A stretch of DNA of 17,997 bases from Zancudomyces culisetae. Taxonomy: Eukaryota; Kickxellomycota; Harpellomycetes; Harpellales; Legeriomycetaceae. Below the pieces are notes generated by a model that saw only the letters and a program-made list of their open reading frames with translations, ran no database searches and was not told where the DNA came from. The translations under genes were made by a program, and so were the position numbers. This document shows, one piece after another, positions 7,415 through 16,065 of the stretch. The stretch spans positions 1 to 17,997 of the forward strand of contig LSSK01000758.1 of the NCBI GenBank assembly GCA_001969505.1. Reading direction: 5' to 3'. How positions within the stretch are numbered: position 1 is the first letter of the stretch; every line of letters starts with the position of its first letter.

Positions 7415-9388
7415 ATGGTTAACGAAACACCATGGCAAAACCAAGATGTGAATGTAGAGCGTACTCAGGCACCTCCATATTCACAAGAACAGTACCAGGA
7501 TGCTGGAGCTACAAGGGCTCCTGCTTCAGGTAGAAGCCAGGCGTATATGGATGCTTTGAAACAAAGAAACATGGGAACGGGTGATAGAGGACCAAACATA
7601 GGTAAAGATGAGCCTTCTGATGGAATGAATGGTTCAACGAGAAGAGCAAGTCAATATCAAAATGGAGAAACAACCGGACAAGCAAATGGTGATCTTAACC
7701 CAGATGATATACTGCGTATCTCAAACTATCCAAAATCAGCCAAAGATCTTTTGGTTGCACCTCAGCTCCGCATCGACACCATAAAGGGGCTTATTGATTA
7801 TTATTTGACGTTTTTCAAAAAGTATGTGAAAGTTGAGAACAGTTATGTGAATAAAATTAAAAGAATGAACAAATCTACAAATCCAGTTGATGTAACCAGA
7901 AAGAAGTTCAGAAGGAAAGGAAGTGGAAACAGAGATGCAGAAGATGCTATTATTCAAGGAGAGGGAACAGGAGTCCCATACATCACAGAAAAGTTTAGGA
8001 CATTCCAAACTAGAATGCTCAATGTTCACGAAGAGAAGATAGACGACATCAAGAAGAATATTATTCCCGACCTTAAAAGATTGAGAAGACAGGTCTCAAA
8101 GTACGAAACCAAATTTATCAAAGTTATTAGCAAGGAGTATGGAGCCATGTCAAGTCAGGGAAAGCAAATAGATAAGGGCATAAACAAGCTTCGTAACCAA
8201 GTGGTTGATAAAAGTGTGAACACTAAGAAGCAGGATGATCCTATTTTGCACAGGAACGAGTTGGAGAAAAATCTCAAAAAGCAGGAAGAAACTGAAGAAA
8301 AATTCCAGAAGACTTTGAATGTGGAGTTGGAGAAAATTCACGAATGGGAGTCTAAAGTTGTTCGCAAAATAAGCGATCTCATTGACTCTTATTTCACGAT
8401 CAAAACCAACGAATGTAAGAACCTTGAAGTTGTTATTGCTGAAAATCGTGAAGAGTTGAAAAACTTTAATTACCAAGATGAGTGGGCAAAATTCCAAAAC
8501 CACATCCACAATGGAGTGACTGACTATTCTGACACCACAAGAAGACATAGTACTGAAATAAGAAGGCTCTCAGACAAGAACATCGATGTGCTTTCGGTTG
8601 TTGCCGAGGGGCCAATCAAAATGAAAAGCGGTCTCTTAAAATCAATGCACGATTTTTATGGTGTAATGACTGTTTCCAAGTACTTGCATCTGTACAAAAA
8701 CCAAAAAGAATATGAGGACAAGAGTGATCCTGTTCATTCATTCTATCTCCCAACCACCGAAATATATGTGAACCAAACCGATGGTAAGTTCGTGCTGTCC
8801 CATAAAAGAGCCTTGTTGCCAAAGAAAAAGCATTCATTTACCGAATCTGCTTTTCACCCTAAAATGCACGATGGTGTTTTACAAGCAGGAGAAAGGGGAT
8901 CGGGCAGTGGAACTGGTAATAAGCCGTGGTATGATATACTAGAATCAACCATAAACAGCGACTATAATAAACCTAGCCCTGTCGATGAGTTTATTAGAAG
9001 AAACTCGACTGTAGCCAGCCAGAGCTCCCAAATCCAGGCCCCGCCTCAAGAGCAAGCTCAATACCAAGATCAATATCAAGCTCGATATCAAGCTCAACCA
9101 GAACCAGAGAAAAGATTTGTAGAAGAAAAAAGACCTATGCAAGAGACCAGTGAGTCAGCTATAAAAGAAGAAGAACCCGAAAATAGATTTGCACAAGAGA
9201 CCAGTGAGTCAAATATAAAAGAAGACGAACCCGAAAATAGATTTGCACATGATATCAGAGAGTCGAATGTAGAAGACGAACCCGAAAAAAGCGAAACAGC
9301 CGAGAGTTCTGAGTATGAACAAGCCCCTACCTTCTCTTCTCATCATTTTCATATGGAGCTGGAGGACCCTTTTAGAGAGGCTCATTAA
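7415..9388 (+). CDS. SLM1: Slm1/Slm2-like F-BAR and PH domain protein (TORC2/eisosome effector)
   Basis: Slm proteins bind PtdIns(4,5)P2 at the plasma membrane and eisosomes and carry TORC2 and calcineurin signals to actin, sphingolipid and stress responses. The 657-aa product has a disordered Gln/Gly/Asn-rich N-terminus (1-95) and a helical F-BAR-type region at about 105-395, from LLVAPQLRIDTIKGLIDYY through two long charged helices. A PH domain follows at about 396-513: EGPIKMKSGLLKS, then YGVMTVSKYLHLYK, DPVHSFYLP, GKFVLSHKR and the closing helix Trp in NKPWYDIL. The tail (515-657) is disordered, with a YQxQYQA stretch and near-identical 18-residue repeats. I see no obvious PxIxIT calcineurin-docking motif. 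The ATG at 7415 is the first in frame, preceded by an A-rich leader. The closest alternative is another fungal F-BAR/PH relative such as Rgc1/Ask10; the order and the YLH-type PH favour Slm. Confidence 0.75.
   Translation: MVNETPWQNQDVNVERTQAPPYSQEQYQDAGATRAPASGRSQAYMDALKQRNMGTGDRGPNIGKDEPSDGMNGSTRRASQYQNGETTGQANGDLNPDDILRISNYPKSAKDLLVAPQLRIDTIKGLIDYYLTFFKKYVKVENSYVNKIKRMNKSTNPVDVTRKKFRRKGSGNRDAEDAIIQGEGTGVPYITEKFRTFQTRMLNVHEEKIDDIKKNIIPDLKRLRRQVSKYETKFIKVISKEYGAMSSQGKQIDKGINKLRNQVVDKSVNTKKQDDPILHRNELEKNLKKQEETEEKFQKTLNVELEKIHEWESKVVRKISDLIDSYFTIKTNECKNLEVVIAENREELKNFNYQDEWAKFQNHIHNGVTDYSDTTRRHSTEIRRLSDKNIDVLSVVAEGPIKMKSGLLKSMHDFYGVMTVSKYLHLYKNQKEYEDKSDPVHSFYLPTTEIYVNQTDGKFVLSHKRALLPKKKHSFTESAFHPKMHDGVLQAGERGSGSGTGNKPWYDILESTINSDYNKPSPVDEFIRRNSTVASQSSQIQAPPQEQAQYQDQYQARYQAQPEPEKRFVEEKRPMQETSESAIKEEEPENRFAQETSESNIKEDEPENRFAHDIRESNVEDEPEKSETAESSEYEQAPTFSSHHFHMELEDPFREAH
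9140..9292 (+). repeat. 54-bp tandem repeat in the SLM-like coding tail
   Basis: Two adjacent 54-bp units (9140-9193 and 9194-9247) are nearly identical in DNA. They encode QETSESAIKEEEPENRFA and its near copy (residues 576-593, 594-611). A degenerate third copy (HDIRESNVEDEPEKSE) follows to about 9292. High identity at the DNA level implies recent duplication, so length may vary between strains. Confidence 0.85.
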
Positions 9389-9393
9389 GATGT

Positions 9394-9427
9394 ATCTAGC
9401 TATAGCTATAGCTACAGCTACAGCTAC
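9394..9427 (+). repeat. AGCTAT/AGCTAC hexanucleotide microsatellite
   Basis: Six bases after the SLM stop codon begins a run of AGCTAT and then AGCTAC hexamers, about five units. It lies in the presumed 3' UTR. Because AGCT is self-complementary, it can fold on itself. Confidence 0.75.
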
Positions 9428-9499
9428 TTTTCAAAGTATTTTTCAGAAAATATTTATTTTTCCTATTTCTTGTTTTTCTTTAGTAAGTATACTGTATTA

Positions 9500-9505
9500 A
9501 ATAAA
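9500..9505 (+). terminator. candidate poly(A) positioning element of the SLM-like gene
   Basis: An AATAAA lies 112 nt after the stop codon, following an A/T-rich stretch. It is a plausible 3'-end signal, supported only by sequence and position. Confidence 0.35.
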
Positions 9506-9677
9506 CCCACAAACTAAATGAACGCAGTCCGTTTACTCGGAAAACCGGATGAGTTGTTTTTCGTTATCCCCATTAAAGAAAAGAAGGGCGGGTAATTGAG
9601 GTTGGTGGTTTGCAGAAAAGTGTACTCTGTGACAAAGAGGGGAAGAGATGGTATTCAAAATTGAAGTATAATGCTAA

Positions 9678-9772
9678 GTCGCTGTGGCTGTGGCTGTAGT
9701 TGTATTTGTGGTTGTGGTTGTAGTTCTGGAAGTGAAAGTGGAAGTAGAGGTAGAGGTAGAGGTAGAGGTGGA
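9678..9772 (+). repeat. six-base-periodic microsatellite (GGCTGT-like, then AGAGGT units)
   Basis: The run begins with GTGGCTGTGGCTGTAG-type units, passes through GTGGTTGTGGTTGTAG and GTGAAAGTGGAAG, and ends with repeated AGAGGT. On the minus strand it reads as Pro-Leu and Gln-Pro dipeptides, so the 85-codon frame there is a by-product of the repeat. Confidence 0.75.
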
Positions 9773-10102
9773 TTGCCTACTATCCAAAGAAAGTAATCAA
9801 AAACTTGTATATTAGCCGAGTAAAAACCAACTAATATCCCAGGCTGGTAAATATTCACAATTTCAGCTATTCTGAGCTGAACCCCCCCCCCACCACCACA
9901 AGGCTGCCACACAATGTATGCAAGTGTATTACAAAGGTGAGGTATTACAATTATGTGCGCGTATTTGTATCTAATCTGGGAATGGAACTACTACACGAGA
10001 AACATATACACATCCCTTTGACAAAACTCCGGAATTTTCTAGATGCAGCAACATTGAGTTGTTTTAACTAATTGCCAAAAAATTCCGAAATTATCTGCAA
10101 TA

Positions 10103-10109
10103 TTAGTCA
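10103..10109 (+). promoter_or_regulatory. Yap1-type response element TTAGTCA (candidate)
   Basis: TTAGTCA matches the element used by Yap1 at oxidative-stress and metal genes in S. cerevisiae, where YCF1 itself is a Yap1 target. It lies about 1.1 kb upstream of the YCF1 start, which is distant, and a 7-mer of this kind can occur by chance. Confidence 0.3.
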
Positions 10110-10640
10110 CAATTCATCATCATGAACTGGAAAGTGAGAGAGTTGTGGGAACAAACAATAAAAATCTTTAGGTGGGCTTTTTTATTCTGCTAGGATGTCC
10201 CAGGCGTTATTGAGCTGGACATATCGTGTAGTTACATGTTGTCAAGCGATCCACACCAACGTCTGTGGTTCGGAAGCTAATGCAAAACGTCAACCAAAGT
10301 GGGTCCAGAAACTCGCTTTTTTAACGGCTTTTGTTTTCATACATAAACATCAGCCACTGAGAATACAAACCAATCCAAAAAATAGTTCACAAGTAAAGCG
10401 ATTTTCAGTTCAATTCTTCAACTGATTCAACCAGCATAGAAACAAAAAAAAAGGGGATGTTAAAAAAAAAATTTTATCAGCACAATCTGACCAATTGGTT
10501 GTTTGGCTAAATCCTTAATTAAGATTTTGATAGCTATCCAATCCCAGCTTTCAGAATTGGTATAGAAAAAGCTTATTTTATAATTGTTTTTGTAAATATG
10601 TTTGCGCAAATGATAATTCGTTAATTGTAAGCCTAAATGC

Positions 10641-10647
10641 TTAGTAA
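10641..10647 (-). promoter_or_regulatory. Yap1-type response element TTACTAA (candidate)
   Basis: TTAGTAA on the plus strand is the reverse complement of TTACTAA, the best-known Yap1 site. It lies about 575 bp upstream of the YCF1 start codon. The same 7-mer also occurs in the SLM 3' UTR near 9480, so the chance background is not negligible. Confidence 0.35.
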
Positions 10648-11127
10648 TCAATGAGGAAGTGCAAATCGGAAAGCCAAAGTTAAATGCAAAAGATTAAAGA
10701 GATAGCAAATGACATTGCTAAATGGTAGGAATATCGGAGCATAGAGCTGATTCTAACTGGGTGGTTTTTGCCCTTTTTTGTCATATACCGCTTTTTCACT
10801 AAAGGGAGAGGAAAAGAATAAAGACAAAAAGGTAGATATCAGGGGGTTATTGCATCATAATTTACAGGGATTGTTTGTTATTTTTTTTTAGACCTGAAAG
10901 CGAGGCAAATATAAAAGATAAATAAATTCTTTTTTTTGTACATTTGAGATCTGGGGTTACGCTTTATAAACTAAATAATAAAGAATATTCTTGATACCTT
11001 GAAGAGGAAAAGAAACCGGTTTAACAACAGGCTAGAGATTTAGTGAATAGACGTATAGAATAGATTTCAATAAGACTCAGAAAGCGGTTAAAAAGAAAAC
11101 CATACAGAGAAGAGGAAACATACAGGG

Positions 11128-11143
11128 TATATATATATAAAAG
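11128..11143 (+). promoter_or_regulatory. TATA box of YCF1
   Basis: A strong TATATATATATAAAAG element ends about 80 bp upstream of the ATG at 11223, the usual place for a stress-inducible yeast promoter. It is the clearest TATA element in the window. Confidence 0.55.
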
Positions 11144-11222
11144 ACAAAAAAGAAAACATATAATCACTACGCACATTCGTTTTGCTTGTGCTTACTATAA
11201 TTTCAAAAAGTTGTTGAGCAGA

Positions 11223-14200
11223 ATGGATAAATATTTTGGTGGTGTAGACGTAACCAAGTGCCACTACAAGGAAGGGTGGGGCCCATTTGGTGGGTATGAA
11301 AACCTCGACTTTACACTGTGCTTTGAATACTTGGCTATCTTATTACCACTACAGCTGATATTTATTTTCATCGGGTATTTAAGTATAAGGGAGCTGAGAA
11401 GACAATCGACGCAAATACAACTACAGAGAAATTCGAAAGCATTTCTCACAAAAAAAATCCTTGCATCATTTTTGCTGATTCTTAGTATAATAAAGGGAGG
11501 GTATATGCTAAAGTCTAATAAAAAGGTGATAGGCGCCGTGGAACTTATTCAGCTTGTAGAAATAGTGACACTTGTTGTTATTGTAAGACTTCAGCACTTG
11601 AGCGATACAAGAAGTCTGTACTCATCAAAGGTTTTACAATTCTACTGGTTGTTAACCATGCTAGCAAAATTGGTCATGGGACATACAGCGCTTAGACTAG
11701 ATGGATACAACTCTGGATATATAAAACTAGCTGCATTGATTTTGGAGGTATTGGTGCCAGGAATATTGTTAAGAAAAGAGATTGTGAAAGGCAGAAACGT
11801 GCAGCATTTTTATCTGGGAGAATCGGATGATGAAAGTGAGGTTACTGAGGAAAAAGCAGAAATAAGTCCAGAAGACAGTTCAAATATCTTCACAATGCTA
11901 TCTTTTTCGTGGATGTGGCCCCTGATAAATCTAGGGAGCAAGAGAGATCTAAAAAAAGATGACATGTATGCATTACCACAGGAATACCAGACAAAAAACA
12001 CATCAGATGCCTTTTGGGGGAATTGGAGTAAAGAAAGAGGAACCGGAAGAAACAATCTGATTATTGCACTGCTAAAAACATACGGGTTTGGATATGGAAT
12101 TGCAGGTATTTTGAAGCTAGCATTTGATGTTCTGCAATTTGTTCAGCCAGTTTTGTTGAGAAAATTGATTAATTTTGTAAACTCACAAAATGGTCAAGAT
12201 GGAATTAGTACTCAGCCATTTGCATATGGAATATATATATGTGTGGCGATCCTTGTTTCATCAGTAGTTCAAACATTTATACTGCATCAATATTTCAGTA
12301 TGGCGATGATGACAGGAGTGGGTGTGCGAACAGGGCTAAGTACGGCTATATATAAAAAGACAATGAAAATGTCATTGAGTGCGAGTTCCAAGTATACTAC
12401 AGGGTATATAGTGAATAGAATGTCGATTGATGCACAAAAGATATCTGACTGCAGCAATTATGGACATATAGTGTGGTCAGCACCAGCACAGATCACAATG
12501 GCGATGTACCTGCTGTTTGATGTACTTGGATGGACCACATGGGTTGGTGTGCTTGTGATGATATTTTCAATTCCAGCAAACACATGGATGACCAAGAAAC
12601 TGCGAAAGGTGCAAATGATGAAGATGAAGAATAGAGACAATCGAATGAACCTTATCGAGGAGTCATTGAGTGGAGTTAAGATTCTGAAGCTGTATGCGTG
12701 GGAGAATGAGTTTTTGAACAGGATCAGACATGTGAGAAATACGCTGGAGATTACAACACTCAAGCTGTTTGGGTTGTACCTTAGTTACTCTAATGTTGTG
12801 GTGGTGATTGGGCCATTTTTGGTGGCATTGCTAACGTTTGCGGCATATGCACTGTTTGATGGCGAGTCAAGAGGCCCACTGAACGCCGAACTTATATTTG
12901 TATCGCTTGCGCTGTTTAATTTGTTGAGGTTCCCATTGAGTATGTTGCCATCTGTGATTACTAGTTTGGCCGAGGCGACAGTGGGAGTTGAGCGGATTAA
13001 GGAGTATTTGATATGTGAGGAAATTGCGACTGATGGAATCGCCAGGTTTGGATATGACAGAAAATCAGAAAATGGAAAATCCAAGACAAAGACAAAGACG
13101 AACTTGGTAGAGATTGAAAAAGCAGATTTCTACTGGGATATCAATAGCAACAACGCGATACTGTCGAATGTTAGCATGAAGCTGGAAAATGATGAGTTGA
13201 TGGCGGTGGTTGGACGAGTAGGTAGTGGAAAGTCATCGTTGATTTCAGCAATCTTGGGAGAGATGCAGGTTAAGAATGGGAGTGTTACGACTAGGGGAAC
13301 ACTTGCATATGCAGCACAACAGCCTTGGATTATGAACGCAACAGTGAGAGAAAACATTTTATTTGGGTACAAATACGACAAGAAGTTTTATGAACAAACA
13401 ATCAAGGCGTGTGCTTTAGAACCAGATCTGGAGATGATGGCAAACGGAGATCTTACAGAGATAGGAGAGCGAGGAATCAATTTATCAGGAGGACAAAAGG
13501 CGAGAATTTCACTGGCAAGAGCAGTATACTCACGTGCAGACATATATTTGTTTGACGATCCACTTGCAGCTGTAGATGCACATGTAGGAGAGCATATATT
13601 TGAAAATGTTTTGGGACCAAATGGAATGTTGAAAACAAGATGTAGAGTGCTAGTAACCAACGCAATCCCATATTTGCACCAATGCCATTCTGTAGCGCTT
13701 TTGAAGGATGGAGTATTGGCGGAAGTAGGAAAGTTTGAAGAGCTAAATAAAAGAGAGAATGGATTGTTAAGGGCTTTGGTGAAAGAATTTGGAAAGCACA
13801 ACGCTGGAGAATCAGCACTTTCCAGACAAGCAAGCCAGGTTAATATAGTAGAAAATGGTAATGGTAGTGGAGTTGATTTTTCGGATACTACAACAGTAGT
13901 TGGAGCAGATTTGAGACGATCATCGACATCATCGCTGCCCAGAGCAAGTATTGAAGCACATCTTTCAAGAAAAAACATTATATCATCAGCTGGAAAGTCG
14001 AATGAGGACGGAACCGGAGGATTGGGGCAGCTAATGACAGTCGAGACATCAGAGACAGGAAAAGTCAAGTTCAGAATATACAAGGAATACATCAAGTCCT
14101 GTGGAGTTGTATCGGTGTTGATATTTTTGGTATCAATGGTTTTGAACATTGTAGGCACGGTTGGAGGAAATTATTGGCTTAAGCTGTGGACAGACGATAG

Positions 14201-15854
14201 CGGGGCAGGAGGAAACAACAATGTGTATTATCTAACGGGATATGCACTATTTGGAGTCTTTACAGTGGTGTTTGTAAGTGTTAGAACATACGTACTATGG
14301 GCAGGATGTGCAGTTAACAGTGCAAAAATAAGTCATGAAAAAATGCTAGTTAGCGTATTTAACAGTCCAATGTCATTCTTTGATACCACGCCTATTGGAA
14401 GACTAATCAACAGATTCAGTAAAGACCAAAACACTATTGACGAAGAGTTGCCTAGCTCAATTATGTCATGGTTGCAGGTGTTGTTCCAAATGGTTTTCAG
14501 TATGGCTGTAATAGCCCTCTCTTTACCTCTGTTCCTTATCATTGTTATTCCGCTCTCTTTTGTTTACATATTCCTGCAAAACATATACCTGCAGGTAAGC
14601 CGTGATTTGAAGCGGTTGGATTCAGTCTCAAGGTCGCCAATATATCAACAATTCCAGGAAACTATTGATGGAATCTCAACAATCCGTGCATTCAGACAAA
14701 ACGGATGGTTCGTGTATGACAATTTGGATAGAATCGATACCAACCAGAAGGCTGTCTATGCCTATCTAGGCCTTAACAGATGGATAGCTGTGCGACTGGA
14801 ATTGATGTCTGCTCTAATGATTTTTGCCATTGCAATCTCAGGTGTCTTTGTCCTCAGCAAAAGCACAAATTCAGCCAAAGCTGCCTCAACCATTGGTTTG
14901 TGTATGACGTACGCTTTGAATGTCACCCAGTCATTGAATTGGTGTATCAGAATGTACTGCAAAGTCGAAACTGACATTGTATCTCTGGAACGCATTGATG
15001 AATATTCTCATCTTCCTTCAGAAGCACCTTATGTGATAGATGATGCTCGACCTGATCCAGAATGGCCAACCCAAGGAAAAATCGAATTCGTTGATTACAG
15101 TCTCAAATATAGAGCCGAATTACCTGATCGTGTATTAAAAAACATCAATGTAGGTATCAGCCCCAGCGAAAAAGTCGGAGTTGTGGGTCGAACAGGTGCT
15201 GGAAAAACCAGTTTAACCCTAGGCCTTTTCAGAATCATCGAACCATTCGAAGGTCGGATTCTGATTGATGACCTGGATATCACCAAGATTGGACTGTACG
15301 ATTTGAGATCCAGAATCTCCATCATTCCCCAAGATCCTGTTCTCTTTTCTGGATCTGTGCGCTTTAATTTGGATCCTACATCCTGCGAAACTCCAAGTAG
15401 CCTCGACTCTGTCAGACGTACCAATACAAGATCCGACGACGATTTATGGCGTGCATTGGAATTGACTGGGCTTAAATCGTATGTTCAGTCATTAGATGGC
15501 CAGCTAGATGCAACTGTACAGCAAGGCGGTACAAACTTTAGTGTCGGACAGCGCCAGTTGATGTGTCTAGCTAGAGCCTTGGTCAAGAACTCCCGCGTCA
15601 TTGTCATGGACGAAGCTACTGCCGCCATCGACCCTGAGACTGATAACTTGATCCAGAATTTGATTCGCTCCCAGTTTAAAGAAAACACAATTATCACTAT
15701 TGCCCATCGTCTAAACACAGTCATGGATTCCGATCGGATTTTGGTATTATCAAAGGGCCAAGTTGTCGAATTTGACAAACCTGCCACTCTTTTGGAAGAC
15801 CCCAATGGTGCTTTCTATGGGTTTGTAAACTCTCAACAACACAGTTCTGAATAA
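11223..15854 (+). CDS. YCF1: Ycf1-like vacuolar glutathione S-conjugate ABC transporter (ABCC family)
   Basis: This is an MRP/ABCC-type pump that uses ATP to move glutathione conjugates, including cadmium- and arsenic-glutathione complexes, into the vacuole. The 1543-aa product has the full-length ABCC layout. TMD0 spans five hydrophobic segments (about 33-183), followed by the L0 linker and TMD1 (about 281-595, with KILKLYAWE). NBD1 has Walker A GRVGSGKSS (664-672), LSGGQ (754-758), Walker B IYLFDDP (774-780) with Asp instead of catalytic Glu, and Asn813 where the switch His would be. A Ser-rich regulatory linker (about 855-945) carries RRSST at 898-902, a PKA-type site where Ycf1 is known to be phosphorylated. 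TMD2 (about 955-1245) leads to NBD2 with Walker A GRTGAGKTS (1322-1330), signature FSVGQ (1439-1443), Walker B VIVMDEA (1459-1465) and His1495. The degenerate NBD1 and intact NBD2 are normal for ABCC proteins. ATG 11223 is chosen; upstream in-frame codons include only TTG. Bpt1-like paralogues are the main alternative. Codon use changes near residue 1096. Confidence 0.93.
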   Translation: MDKYFGGVDVTKCHYKEGWGPFGGYENLDFTLCFEYLAILLPLQLIFIFIGYLSIRELRRQSTQIQLQRNSKAFLTKKILASFLLILSIIKGGYMLKSNKKVIGAVELIQLVEIVTLVVIVRLQHLSDTRSLYSSKVLQFYWLLTMLAKLVMGHTALRLDGYNSGYIKLAALILEVLVPGILLRKEIVKGRNVQHFYLGESDDESEVTEEKAEISPEDSSNIFTMLSFSWMWPLINLGSKRDLKKDDMYALPQEYQTKNTSDAFWGNWSKERGTGRNNLIIALLKTYGFGYGIAGILKLAFDVLQFVQPVLLRKLINFVNSQNGQDGISTQPFAYGIYICVAILVSSVVQTFILHQYFSMAMMTGVGVRTGLSTAIYKKTMKMSLSASSKYTTGYIVNRMSIDAQKISDCSNYGHIVWSAPAQITMAMYLLFDVLGWTTWVGVLVMIFSIPANTWMTKKLRKVQMMKMKNRDNRMNLIEESLSGVKILKLYAWENEFLNRIRHVRNTLEITTLKLFGLYLSYSNVVVVIGPFLVALLTFAAYALFDGESRGPLNAELIFVSLALFNLLRFPLSMLPSVITSLAEATVGVERIKEYLICEEIATDGIARFGYDRKSENGKSKTKTKTNLVEIEKADFYWDINSNNAILSNVSMKLENDELMAVVGRVGSGKSSLISAILGEMQVKNGSVTTRGTLAYAAQQPWIMNATVRENILFGYKYDKKFYEQTIKACALEPDLEMMANGDLTEIGERGINLSGGQKARISLARAVYSRADIYLFDDPLAAVDAHVGEHIFENVLGPNGMLKTRCRVLVTNAIPYLHQCHSVALLKDGVLAEVGKFEELNKRENGLLRALVKEFGKHNAGESALSRQASQVNIVENGNGSGVDFSDTTTVVGADLRRSSTSSLPRASIEAHLSRKNIISSAGKSNEDGTGGLGQLMTVETSETGKVKFRIYKEYIKSCGVVSVLIFLVSMVLNIVGTVGGNYWLKLWTDDSGAGGNNNVYYLTGYALFGVFTVVFVSVRTYVLWAGCAVNSAKISHEKMLVSVFNSPMSFFDTTPIGRLINRFSKDQNTIDEELPSSIMSWLQVLFQMVFSMAVIALSLPLFLIIVIPLSFVYIFLQNIYLQVSRDLKRLDSVSRSPIYQQFQETIDGISTIRAFRQNGWFVYDNLDRIDTNQKAVYAYLGLNRWIAVRLELMSALMIFAIAISGVFVLSKSTNSAKAASTIGLCMTYALNVTQSLNWCIRMYCKVETDIVSLERIDEYSHLPSEAPYVIDDARPDPEWPTQGKIEFVDYSLKYRAELPDRVLKNINVGISPSEKVGVVGRTGAGKTSLTLGLFRIIEPFEGRILIDDLDITKIGLYDLRSRISIIPQDPVLFSGSVRFNLDPTSCETPSSLDSVRRTNTRSDDDLWRALELTGLKSYVQSLDGQLDATVQQGGTNFSVGQRQLMCLARALVKNSRVIVMDEATAAIDPETDNLIQNLIRSQFKENTIITIAHRLNTVMDSDRILVLSKGQVVEFDKPATLLEDPNGAFYGFVNSQQHSSE

Positions 15855-15900
15855 ACCAATACATCTGTATGTTTATTTACGTAAATATATTTTATCTTTT

Positions 15901-15942
15901 TCCTTTCGTTTCCTTTCGTTTCCTTTCTTTTGCTTTCCTTTC
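15901..15942 (+). repeat. 10-bp tandem repeat TCCTTTCGTT in the YCF1-SIT4 convergent gap
   Basis: Two exact copies of TCCTTTCGTT are followed by a third (TCCTTTCTTT) and degenerate pyrimidine-rich copies. They lie 47 bp after the YCF1 stop, in the 211-bp gap between two convergent genes. The gap otherwise holds only A/T-rich 3'-end-like sequence. Confidence 0.7.
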
Positions 15943-16031
15943 TTTATTTATTTTTTTTAAGCAAACGACTAGTTAAATGAATAAACTCTAATTAAATTGA
16001 AATGAAATACATCTATATAACCAACAACAAA

Positions 16032-16042
16032 AATATATATAT
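16032..16042 (-). terminator. TATATA-type 3'-end efficiency element of SIT4
   Basis: An alternating AT run lies about 24 nt downstream of the SIT4 stop codon in the minus direction. TATATA elements are a usual part of yeast 3'-end signals. The assignment rests on position and sequence alone. Confidence 0.35.
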
Positions 16043-16065
16043 AAGTTAAAAAATAAAAATGATAA

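Larger units (their letters stand above)
9389..11222. other. 1.8-kb intergenic region upstream of YCF1
   Basis: It holds the SLM 3' UTR, microsatellites (9394-9427 and 9678-9772), a 10-C run at 9882-9891, and the distal and proximal promoter of YCF1. Yap1-like 7-mers lie at 10019-10025, 10103-10109 and 10641-10647, and a TATA box near 11128. The only ATG-started frame of note (10195-10425, 76 codons) has no recognisable homologue and is not called. No tRNA or structured RNA was recognised. Confidence 0.6.

Noticed and set aside
10195-10425. 76-codon ATG-started frame in the YCF1 upstream region
   Set aside because: The sequence is less AT-rich than its surroundings, but there is no recognisable homology, and a possible upstream intron (GTGAGA near 10134 to CTAG near 10194) puts the reading in a different frame that stops after about 32 residues.
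13388-14158. 256-codon minus-strand frame opposite YCF1 NBD1 and linker
   Set aside because: It lies entirely antisense to a strongly conserved ABC domain and has no recognisable domain of its own; open antisense frames are common where the sense codons are AGA/GGA/TTG rich.
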